From assembly GCF_945859705.1 (NCBI RefSeq), contig NC_079136.1, forward strand, positions 84,878,867 through 84,942,866: a DNA stretch of 64,000 bases. The letters are read 5' to 3'. This document shows, in pieces, positions 45,901 to 58,270 of the stretch. Source of the DNA: Episyrphus balteatus. Lineage: Eukaryota > Arthropoda > Insecta > Diptera > Syrphidae. Position 1 is the first letter of the stretch. The number at the start of each line of letters is the position of its first letter. The notes beneath the pieces are model-generated. The model had not been told where the DNA came from. It did not search any database and worked only from the letters and a program-made list of their open reading frames with translations. Made by a program: the position numbers and the translations under genes.

Positions 45901-48655
45901 ATTCAATTGGAGTTGAAAAATTCACGATTGGTGAAAATCACTTTTTAAAATGTTTAAATCGTCATATCTCCTTAACCAAGCGACTAAACACCATGAAACT
46001 TGCAAAATTCAAAATTCTCTAAAAACAAAACTACAAGTTCAAAACTTATAGAAAATACATTTTTGTGCTCTGTGAGTCGATAACCTTCGCATACAATTCA
46101 ATTGGAGTTGAAAAATTCACGTTTGGAGAAAATCACTTTTAAAAATGTTTAAATCGTCATATCTCGTTAACCAAGCGTCTAAACACCATGAAACTTGCAA
46201 AATTCAAAATTCTCTAAAAACAAAACTACAAGTCCAAAACTTATAAAAAATACATTTTTGTGCTCTGTGAGTCGATATCCTTCGTATACAATTCAATTGG
46301 AGTTGAAAAATTCTCGTTTGGAGAAAATCACTTTTAAAAATGTTTAAATCGTCATATCTCCTTAACCAAGCGTCTAAACACCATCAAACTTGCAAAATTC
46401 AAAATTCTCTAAAAACAAAACTACAAGTCCAAAACTTATAGAAAATACATTTTTGTGCTCTGTGAGTCGATATTCTTCGCATACAATTCAATTGGAGTTG
46501 AAAAATTCACGTTTGCAGAAAATCACTTTTAAAAATGTTTAAATCGTCATATCTCCTTAACCAAGCGTCTAAACACCATCAAACTTGCAAAATTCAAAAT
46601 TCTCTAAAAACAAAACTACAAGTCCAAAACTTATAAAAAATACATTTTTGTGCTCTGTGAGTCGATATCCTTCGTATACAATTCAATTGGAGTTGAAAAA
46701 TTCACGATTGGTGAAAATCACTTTTTAAAATGTTTAAATCGTCATATCTCCTTAACCAAGCGTCTAAACACCATGAAACTTGCAAAATTCAAAATTCTCT
46801 AAAAACAAAACTACAAGTTCAAAACTTATAGAAAATACATTTTTGTGCTCTGTGAGTCGATAACCTTCGCATACAATTCAATTGGAGTTGAAAAATTCAC
46901 GTTTGGAGAAAATCACTTTTAAAAATGTTTAAATCGTCATATCTCGTTAACCAAGCGTCTAAACACCATGAAACTTGCAAAATTCAAAATTCTCTAAAAA
47001 CAAAACTACAAGTCCAAAACTTATAAAAAATACATTTTTGTGCTCTGTGAGTCGATATCCTTCGTATACAATTCAATTGGAGTTGAAAAATTCTCGTTTG
47101 GAGAAAATCACTTTTAAAAATGTTTAAATCGTCATATCTCCTTAACCAAGCGTCTAAACACCATCAAACTTGCAAAATTCAAAATTCTCTAAAAACAAAA
47201 CTACAAGTTCAAAACTTATAGAAAATACATTTTTGTGCTCTGTGAGTCGATAACCTTCGCATACAATTCAATTGGAGTTGAAAAATTCACGTTTGGAGAA
47301 AATCACTTTTAAAAATGTTTAAATCGTCATATCTCGTTAACCAAGCGTCTAAACACCATGAAACTTGCAAAATTCAAAATTCTCTAAAAACAAAACTACA
47401 AGTCCAAAACTTATAAAAAATACATTTTTGTGCTCTGTGAGTCGATATCCTTCGTATACAATTCAATTGGAGTTGAAAAATTCTCGTTTGGAGAAAATCA
47501 CTTTTAAAAATGTTTAAATCGTCATATCTCCTTAACCAAGCGTCTAAACACCATCAAACTTGCAAAATTCAAAATTCTCTAAAAACAAAACTACAAGTCC
47601 AAAACTTATAAAAAATACATTTTTGTGCTCTGTGAGTCGATATCCTTCGTATACAATTCAATTGGAGTTGAAAAATTCTCGTTTGGAGAAAATCACTTTT
47701 AAAAATGTTTAAATCGTCATATCTCCTTAACCAAGCGTCTAAACACCATCAAACTTGCAAAATTCAAAATTCTCTAAAAACAAAACTACAAGTCCAAAAC
47801 TTATAAAAAATACATTTTTGTGCTCTGTGAGTCGATATCCTTCGCATACAATTCAATTGGAGTTGAAAAATTCACGTTTGCAGAAAATCACTTTTAAAAA
47901 TGTTTAAATCGTCATATCTCGTTAACCAAGCGTCTAAACACCATGAAACTTGCAAAATTCAAAATTCTCTAAAAACAAAACTACAAGTCCAAAACTTATA
48001 AAAAATACATTTTTGTGCTCTGTGAGTCAATATCCTTCGCATACAATTCAATTGGAGTTGAAAAATTCACGTTTGGAGAAAATCACTTTTAAAAATGTTT
48101 AAATCGTCATATCTCGTTAACCAAGCGTCTAAACACCATGAAACTTGCAAAATTCAAAATTCTCTAAAAACAAAACTACAAGTCCAAGTCTTATAGAAAA
48201 TACATTTTTGTGCTCTGTGAGTCGATATCCTTCGCATACAATTCAATTGGAGTTGAAAAATTCACGATTGGTGAAAATCACTTTTTAAAATGTTTAAATC
48301 GTCATATCTCCTTAACCAAGCGTCTAAACACCATCAAACTTGCAAAATTCAAAATTCTCTAAAAACAAAACTACAAGTCCAAAACTTATAGAAAATACAT
48401 TTTTGTGCTCTGTGAGTCGATATCCTTCGCATACAATTCAATTGGAGTTGAAAAATTCTCGTTTGGAGAAAATCACTTTTAAAAATGTTTAAATCGTCAT
48501 ATCTCGTTAACCAAGCGTCTAAACACCATCAAACTTGCAAAATTCAAAATTCTCTAAAAACAGAACTACAAGTCCAAAACTTATAGAAAATACATTTTTG
48601 TGCTCTGTGAGTCGATATCCTTCGCATACAATTCAATTGGAGTCGAAAAATTCAC
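42931..48655 (+). repeat. 195-bp satellite, subfamily A with local higher-order repeats
   Basis: About 29 head-to-tail monomers with subfamily A markers. Variant monomers (ATTGGTGAAAATCAC; TTCGTATAC; ACAAGTTC) recur every 780 bp (four monomers), for example TTCGTATACA at 45891 and 46671 and ACAAGTTC at 46033 and 46813. No genes. Confidence 0.97.
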
Positions 48656-51600
48656 GTTTGAAGAAAATCACATTTCAAAATCTTTAAATCGTCATATCTC
48701 CTTAACCGAGCGTCTAAACAGGTCAAAACTTGCAAAATTCAAAATTCTCTAAAAACAAAACTACAAGTCCAAAACTTATAAAAAATACATTTTTGTGCTC
48801 TGTGAGTCGATATCCTTCGCATACAATCAATTGGAGTTGAAAAATTCACGTTTGAAGAAAATCACATTTCAAAATCTTTAAATCGTCATATCTCCTTAAC
48901 CGAGCGTCTAAACAGGTCAAAACTTGCAAAATTCAAAATTCTCTAAAAACAAAACTACAAGTCCAAAACTTATAGAAAATACATTTTTGTGCTCTGTGAG
49001 TCGATATCCTTCGCATACAATTCAATTGGAGTTGAAAAATTCACGTTTGAAGAAAATCACATTTCAAAATCTTTAAATCGTCATATCTCCTTAACCGAGC
49101 GTCTAAACACCATGAAACTTGCAAAATTCAAAATTCTCTAAAAACAAAACTACAAGTCCAAAACTTATATAAAATACATTTTTGTGCTCTGTGAGTCGAT
49201 ATCCTTCGCATACAATTCAATTGGAGTTGAAAAATTCACGTTTGAAGAAAATCACATTTCAAAATCTTTAAATCGTCATATCTCCTTAACCGAGCGTCTA
49301 AACAGGTCAAAACTTGCAAAATTCAAAATTCTCTAAAAACAAAACTACAAGTCCAAAACTTATAGAAAATACATTTTTATGCTCTGTGAGTCGATATCCT
49401 TCGCATACAATTCAATTGGAGTTGAAAAATTCACGTTTGAAGAAAATCACATTTCAAAATCTTTAAATCGTCATATCTCCTTAACCGAGCGTCTAAACAG
49501 GTCAAAACTTGCAAAATTCAAAATTCTCTAAAAACAAAAGTACAAGTCCAAAACTTATAGAAATACATTTTTGTGCTCTGTGAGTTGATATCCTTCGCAT
49601 ACAATTCAATTGGAGTTGAAAAATTCACGTTTGAAGAAAATCACATTTCAAAATCTTTAAATCGTCATATCTCCTTAACCGAGCGTCTAAACAGGTCAAA
49701 ACTTGCAAAATTCAAAATTCTCTAAAAACAAAACTACAAGTCCAAAACTTATACAAAATACATTTTTGTGCTCTGTGAGTCGATATCCTTCGCATACAAT
49801 TCAATTGGAGTCGAAAAATTCACGTTTGAAGAAAATCACATTTCAAAATCTTTAAATCGTCATATCTCCTTAACCGAGCGTCTAAACAGGTCAAAACTTG
49901 CAAAATTCAAAATTCTCTAAAAACAAAACTACAAGTCCAAAACTTATATAAAATACATTTTTGTGCTCTGTGAGTCGATATCCTTCGCATACAATCAATT
50001 GGAGTCGAAAAATTCACGTTTGAAGAAAATCACATTTCAAAATCTTTAAATCGTCATATCTCCTTAACCGAGCGTCTAAACAGGTCAAAACTTGCAAAAT
50101 TCAAAATTCTCTAAAAACAAAACTACAAGTCCAAAACTTATAGAAAATACATTTTTGTGCTCTGTGAGTCGATATCCTTCGCATACAATTCAATTGGAGT
50201 TGAAAAATTCACGTTTGAAGAAAATCACATTTCAAAATCTTTAAATCGTCATATCTCCTTAACCGAGCGTCTAAACAGGTCAAAACTTGCAAAATTCAAA
50301 ATTCTCTAAAAACAAAAGTACAAGTCCAAAACTTATAGAAATACATTTTTGTGCTCTGTGAGTCGATATCCTTCGCATACAATTCAATTGGAGTTGAAAA
50401 ATTCACGTTTGAAGAAAATCACATTTAAAAATCTTTAAATCGTCATATCTCCTTAACCGAGCGTCTAAACAGGTCAAAACTTGCAAAATTCAAAATTCTC
50501 TAAAAACAAAACTACAAGTCCAAAACTTATACAAAATACATTTTTGTGCTCTGTGAGTCGATATCCTTCGCATACAATTCAATTGGAGTCGAAAAATTCA
50601 CGTTTGAAGAAAATCACATTTCAAAATCTTTAAATCGTCATATCTCCTTAACCGAGCGTCTAAACAGGTCAAAACTTGCAAAATTCAAAATTCTCTAAAA
50701 ACAAAACTACAAGTCCAAAACTTATATAAAATACATTTTTGTGCTCTGTGAGTCGATATCCTTTGCATACAATCAATTGGAGTCGAAAAATTCACGTTTG
50801 AAGAAAATCACATTTCAAAATCTTTAAATCGTCATATCTCCTTAACCGAGCGTCTAAACAGGTCAAAACTTGCAAAATTCAAAATTCTCTAAAAACAAAA
50901 CTACAAGTCCAAAACTTATAGAAAATACATTTTTGTGCTCTGTGAGTCGATATCCTTCGCATACAATTCAATTGGAGTTGAAAAATTCACGTTTGAAGAA
51001 AATCACATTTCAAAATCTTTAAATCGTCATATCTCCTTAACCGAGCGTCTAAACAGGTCAAAACTTGCAAAATTCAAAATTCTCTAAAAACAAAACTACA
51101 AGTCCAAAACTTATAGAAAATACATTTTTGTGCTCTGTGAGTCGATATCCTTCGCATACAATTCAATTGGAGTTGAAAAATTCTCGATTGGAGAAAATCA
51201 CTTTTAAAAATGTTTAAATCGTCATATCTCCTTAACCAAGCGTCTAAACACCATCAAACTTGCAAAATTCAAAATTCTCTAAAAACAAAACTACAAGTCC
51301 AAAACTTATAGAAAATACATTTTTGTGCTCTGTGAGTCGATATCCTTCGCATACAATTCAATTGGAGTCGAAAAATTCACGTTTGAAGAAAATCACATTT
51401 CAAAATCTTTAAATCGTCATATCTCCTTAACCGAGCGTCTAAACAGGTCAAAACTTGCAAAATTCAAAATTCTCTAAAAACAAAACTACAAGTCCAAAAC
51501 TTATAGAAAATACATTTTTGTGCTCTGTGAGTCGATATCCTTCGCATACAATTCAATTGGAGTCGAAAAATTCACGTTTGAAGAAAATCACATTTCAAAA

Positions 51601-54600
51601 TCTTTAAATCGTCATATCTCCTTAACCGAGCGTCTAAACAGGTCAAAACTTGCAAAATTCAAAATTCTCTAAAAACAAAACTACAAGTCCAAAACTTATA
51701 TAAAATACATTTTTGTGCTCTGTGAGTCGATATCCTTCGCATACAATTCAATTGGAGTTGAAAAATTCACGATTGGTGAAAATCACTTTTTAAAATGTTT
51801 AAATCGTCATATCTCCTTAACCAAGCGTCTAAACACCATGAAACTTGCAAAATTCAAAATTCTCTAAAAACAAAACTACAAGTCCAAAACTTATAGAAAA
51901 TACATTTTTGTGCTCTGTGAGTCGATATCCTTCGCATACAATTCAATTGGAGTTGAAAAATTCACGTTTGGAGAAAATCACTTTTAAAAATGTTTAAATC
52001 GTCATATCTCGTTAACCAAGCGTCTAAACACCATGAAACTTGCAAAATTCAAAATTCTCTAAAAACAAAACTACAAGTCCAAAACTTATAGAAAATACAT
52101 TTTTGTGCTCTGTGAGTCGATATCCTTCGCATACAATTCAATTGGAGTCGAAAAATTCACGTTTGAAGAAAATCACATTTCAAAATCTTTAAATCGTCAT
52201 ATCTCCTTAACCGAGCGTCTAAACAGGTCAAAACTTGCAAAATTCAAAATTCTCTAAAAACAAAACTACAAGTCCAAAACTTATAGAAAATATATTTTTG
52301 TGCTCTGTGAGTCGATATCCTTCGCATACAATCAATTGGAGTCGAAAAATTCACGTTTGAAGAAAATCACATTTCAAAATCTTTAAATCGTCATATCTCC
52401 TTAACCGAGCGTCTAAACAGGTCAAAACTTGCAAAATTCAAAATTCTCTAAAAACAAAACTACAAGTCCAAAACTTATAGAAAATACATTTTTGTGCTCT
52501 GTGAGTCGATATCCTTCGCATACAATTCAATTGGAGTTGAAAAATTCACGTTTGAAGAAAATCACATTTCAAAATCTTTAAATCGTCATATCTCCTTAAC
52601 CGAGCGTCTAAACAGGTCAAAACTTGCAAAATTCAAAATTCTCTAAAAACAAAACTACAAGTCCAAAACTTATATAAAATACATTTTTGTGCTCTGTGAG
52701 TCGATATAATTCGCATACAATTCAATTGGAGTTGAAAAATTCACGTTTGAAGAAAATCACATTTCAAAATCTTTAAATCGTCATATCTCCTTAACCGAGC
52801 GTCTAAACAGGTCAAAACTTGCAAAATTCAAAATTCTCTAAAAACAAAACTACAAGTCCAAAACTTATAGAAAATACATTTTTATGCTCTGTGAGTCGAT
52901 ATCCTTCGCATACAATTCAATTGGAGTTGAAAAATTCACGTTTGAAGAAAATCACATTTCAAAATCTTTAAATCGTCATATCTCCTTAACCGAGCGTCTA
53001 AACAGGTCAAAACTTGCAAAATTCAAAATTCTCTAAAAACAAAAGTACAAGTCCAAAACTTATAGAAATACATTTTTGTGCTCTGTGAGTCGATATCCTT
53101 CGCATACAATTCAATTGGAGTTGAAAAATTCACGTTTGAAGAAAATCACATTTCAAAATCTTTAAATCGTCATATCTCCTTAACCGAGCGTCTAAACAGG
53201 TCAAAACTTGCAAAATTCAAAATTCTCTAAAAACAAAACTACAAGTCCAAAACTTATACAAAATACATTTTTGTGCTCTGTGAGTCGATATCCTTCGCAT
53301 ACAATTCAATTGGAGTCGAAAAATTCACGTTTGAAGAAAATCACATTTCAAAATCTTTAAATCGTCATATCTCCTTAACCGAGCGTCTAAACAGGTCAAA
53401 ACTTGCAAAATTCAAAATTCTCTAAAAACAAAACTACAAGTCCAAAACTTATATAAAATACATTTTTGTGCTCTGTGAGTCGATATCCTTCGCATACAAT
53501 CAATTGGAGTCGAAAAATTAACGTTTGAAGAAAATCACATTTCAAAATCTTTAAATCGTCATATCTCCTTAACCGAGCGTCTAAACAGGTCAAAACTTGC
53601 AAAATTCAAAATTCTCTAAAAACAAAACTACAAGTCCAAAACTTATAGAAAATACATTTTTGTGCTCTGTGAGTCGATATCCTTCGCATACAATTCAATT
53701 GGAGTTGAAAAATTCACGTTTGAAGAAAATCACATTTCAAAATCTTTAAATCGTCATATCTCCTTAACCGAGCGTCTAAACAGGTCAAAACTTGCAAAAT
53801 TCAAAATTCTCTAAAAACAAAAGTACAAGTCCAAAACTTATAGAAATACATTTTTGTGCTCTGTGAGTCGATATCCTTCGCATACAATTCAATTGGAGTT
53901 GAAAAATTCACGTTTGAAGAAAATCACATTTAAAAATCTTTAAATCGTCATATCTCCTTAACCGAGCGTCTAAACAGGTCAAAACTTGCAAAATTCAAAA
54001 TTCTCTAAAAACAAAACTACAAGTCCAAAACTTATACAAAATACATTTTTGTGCTCTGTGAGTCGATATCCTTCGCATACAATCAATTGGAGTCGAAAAA
54101 TTCACGTTTGAAGAAAATCACATTTCAAAATCTTTAAATCGTCATATCTCCTTAACCGAGCGTCTAAACAGGTCAAAACTTGCAAAATTCAAAATTCTCT
54201 AAAAACAAAACTACAAGTCCAAAACTTATAGAAAATACATTTTTGTGCTCTGTGAGTCGATATCCTTCGCATACAATTCAATTGGAGTTGAAAAATTCAC
54301 GTTTGAAGAAAATCACATTTCAAAATCTTTAAATCGTCATATCTCCTTAACCGAGCGTCTAAACAGGTCAAAACTTGCAAAATTCAAAATTCTCTAAAAA
54401 CAAAACTACAAGTCCAAAACTTATAGAAAATACATTTTTGTGCTCTGTGAGTCGATATCCTTCGCATACAATTCAATTGGAGTTGAAAAATTCTCGATTA
54501 TAGAAAATCACTTTTAAAAATGTTTAAATCGTCATATCTCCTTAACCAAGCGTCTAAACACCATCAAACTTGCAAAATTCAAAATTCTCTAAAAACAAAA

Positions 54601-57600
54601 CTACAAGTCCAAAACTTATAGAAAATACATTTTTGTGCTCTGTGAGTCGATATCCTTCGCATACAATTCAATTGGAGTCGAAAAATTCACGTTTGAAGAA
54701 AATCACATTTCAAAATCTTTAAATCGTCATATCTCCTTAACCGAGCGTCTAAACAGGTCAAAACTTGCAAAATTCAAAATTCTCTAAAAACAAAACTACA
54801 AGTCCAAAACTTATAGAAAATACATTTTTGTGCTCTGTGAGTCGATATCCTTCGCATACAATTCAATTGGAGTCGAAAAATTCACGTTTGAAGAAAATCA
54901 CATTTCAAAATCTTTAAATCGTCATATCTCCTTAACCGAGCGTCTAAACAGGTCAAAACTTGCAAAATTCAAAATTCTCTAAAAACAAAACTACAAGTCC
55001 AAAACTTATAGAAAATACATTTTTGTGCTCTGTGAGTCGATATCCTTCGCATACAATTCAATTGGAGTCGAAAAATTCACGTTTGAAGAAAATCACATTT
55101 CAAAATCTTTAAATCGTCATATCTCCTTAACCGAGCGTCTAAACAGGTCAAAACTTGCAAAATTCAAAATTCTCTAAAAACAAAACTACAAGTCCAAAAC
55201 TTATAGAAAATACATTTTTGTGCTCTGTGAGTCGATATCCTTCGCATACAATTCAATTGGAGTCGAAAAATTCACGTTTGAAGAAAATCACATTTCAAAA
55301 TCTTTAAATCGTCATATCTCCTTAACCGAGCGTCTAAACAGGTCAAAACTTGCAAAATTCAAAATTCTCTAAAAACAAAACTACAAGTCCAAAACTTATA
55401 GAAAATACATTTTTGTGCTCTGTGAGTCGATATCCTTCGCATACAATTCAATTGGAGTCGAAAAATTCACGTTTGAAGAAAATCACATTTCAAAATCTTT
55501 AAATCGTCATATCTCCTTAACCGAGCGTCTAAACAGGTCAAAACTTGCAAAATTCAAAATTCTCTAAAAACAAAACTACAAGTCCAAAACTTATAGAAAA
55601 TACATTTTTGTGCTCTGTGAGTCGATATCCTTCGCATACAATTCAATTGGAGTTGAATCATCATATCTCCTTAACCGAGCGTCTAAACAGGTCAAAACTT
55701 GCAAAATTCAAAATTCTCTAAAAACAAAACTACAAGTCCAAAACTTATAGAAAATACATTTTTGTGCTCTGTGAGTCGATATTCTTCGCATACAATTCAA
55801 TTGGAGTCGAAAAATTCACGTTTGAAGAAAATCACATTTCAAAATCTTTAAATCGTCATATCTCCTTAACCGAGCGTCTAAACAGGTCAAAACTTGCAAA
55901 ATTCAAAATTCTCTAAAAACAAAACTACAAGTCCAAAACTTATAGAAAATACATTTTTGTGCTCTGTGAGTCGATATCCTTCGCATACAATTCAATTGGA
56001 GTCGAAAAATTCACGTTTGAAGAAAATCACATTTCAAAATCTTTAAATCGTCATATCTCCTTAACCGAGCGTCTAAACAGGTCAAAACTTGCAAAATTCA
56101 AAATTCTCTAAAAACAAAACTACAAGTCCAAAACTTATAGAAAATACATTTTTGTGCTCTGTGAGTCGATATCCTTCGCATACAATTCAATTGGAGTCGA
56201 AAAATTCACGTTTGAAGAAAATCACATTTCAAAATCCTTAAATCGTCATATCTCCTTAACCGAGCGTCTAAACAGGTCAAAACTTGCAAAATTCAAAATT
56301 CTCTAAAAACAAAACTACAAGTCCAAAACTTATATAAAATACATTTTTGTGCTCTGTGAGTCGATATCCTTTGCATACAATCAATTGGAGTCGAAAAATT
56401 CACGTTTGAAGAAAATCACATTTCAAAATCTTTAAATCGTCATATCTCCTTAACCGAGCGTCTAAACAGGTCAAAACTTGCAAAATTCAAAATTCTCTAA
56501 AAACAAAACTACAAGTCCAAAACTTATAGAAAATACATTTTTGTGCTCTGTGAGTCGATATCCTTCGCATACAATTCAATTGGAGTCGAAAAATTCACGT
56601 TTGAAGAAAATCACATTTCAAAATCTTTAAATCGTCATATCTCCTTAACCGAGCGTTTAAACAGGTCAAAACTTGCAAAATTCAAAATTCTCTAAAAACA
56701 AAACTACAAGTCCAAAACTTATAGAAAATACATTTTTGTGCTCTGTGAGTCGATATCCTTCGCATACAATTCAATTGGAGTCGAAAAATTCACGTTTGAA
56801 GAAAATCACATTTCAAAATCTTTAAATCGTCATATCTCCTTAACCGAGCGTCTAAACAGGTCAAAACTTGCAAAATTCAAAATTCTCTAAAAACAAAACT
56901 ACAAGTCCAAAACTTATAGAAAATACATTTTTGTGCTCTGTGAGTCGATATCCTTCGCATACAATTCAATTGGAGTCGAAAAATTCACGTTTGAAGAAAA
57001 TCACATTTCAAAATCTTTAAATCGTCATATCTCCTTAACCGAGCGTCTAAACAGGTCAAAACTTGCAAAATTCAAAATTCTCTAAAAACAAAACTACAAG
57101 TCCAAAACTTATAGAAAATACATTTTTGTGCTCTGTGAGTCGATATCCTTCGCATAAAATTCAATTGGAGTTGAAAAATTCACGTTTGAAGAAAATCACA
57201 TTTCAAAATCTTTAAATCGTCATATCTCCTTAACCGAGCGTCTAAACAGGTCAAAACTTGCAAAATTCAAAATTCTCTAAAAACAAAACTACAAGTCCAA
57301 AACTTATAGAAAATACATTTTTGTGCTCTGTGAGTCGATATCCTTCGCATACAATTCAATTGGAGTTGAAAAATTCTCGATTATAGAAAATCACTTTTAA
57401 AAATGTTTAAATCGTCATATCTCCTTAACCAAGCGTCTAAACACCATCAAACTTGCAAAATTCAAAATTCTCTAAAAACAAAACTACAAGTCCAAAACTT
57501 ATAGAAAATACATTTTTGTGCTCTGTGAGTCGATATCCTTCGCATACAATTCAATTGGAGTCGAAAAATTCACGTTTGAAGAAAATCACATTTCAAAATC

Positions 57601-58270
57601 TTTAAATCGTCATATCTCCTTAACCGAGCGTCTAAACAGGTCAAAACTTGCAAAATTCAAAATTCTCTAAAAACAAAACTACAAGTCCAAAACTTATAGA
57701 AAATACATTTTTGTGCTCTGTGAGTCGATATCCTTCGCATACAATTCAATTGGAGTCGAAAAATTCACGTTTGAAGAAAATCACATTTCAAAATCTTTAA
57801 ATCGTCATATCTCCTTAACCGAGCGTCTAAACAGGTCAAAACTTGCAAAATTCAAAATTCTCTAAAAACAAAACTACAAGTCCAAAACTTATAGAAAATA
57901 CATTTTTGTGCTCTGTGAGTCGATATCCTTCGCATACAATTCAATTGGAGTCGAAAAATTCACGTTTGAAGAAAATCACATTTCAAAATCTTTAAATCGT
58001 CATATCTCCTTAACCGAGCGTCTAAACAGGTCAAAACTTGCAAAATTCAAAATTCTCTAAAAACAAAACTACAAGTCCAAAACTTATAGAAAATACATTT
58101 TTGTGCTCTGTGAGTCGATATCCTTCGCATACAATTCAATTGGAGTCGAAAAATTCACGTTTGAAGAAAATCACATTTCAAAATCTTTAAATCGTCATAT
58201 CTCCTTAACCGAGCGTCTAAACAGGTCAAAACTTGCAAAATTCAAAATTCTCTAAAAACAAAACTACAAG
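48656..58270 (+). repeat. 195-bp satellite, mainly subfamily B
   Basis: From about 48656 the monomers switch to subfamily B: GAAGAAAATCACATTTCAAA, AACCGAGCG and AACAGGTCAAAAC replace the A forms. Single A-like monomers are interspersed (near 51181, 51765-52070, 54491, 57376). Rare variants recur about 3505 bp apart (18 monomers): the shortened AAATAC junction at 49561/53066 and 50339/53844, and ATTTTTATG at 49376/52880. A TT deletion (ACAATCAATTGG) marks several monomers. A 38-42 bp deletion at about 55656 recurs at about 63284. Confidence 0.97.

Noticed and set aside
28329..53602. Antisense frames of 60-70 codons in satellite
   Set aside because: They appear only where a variant removes a stop; the array has no conserved coding frame.
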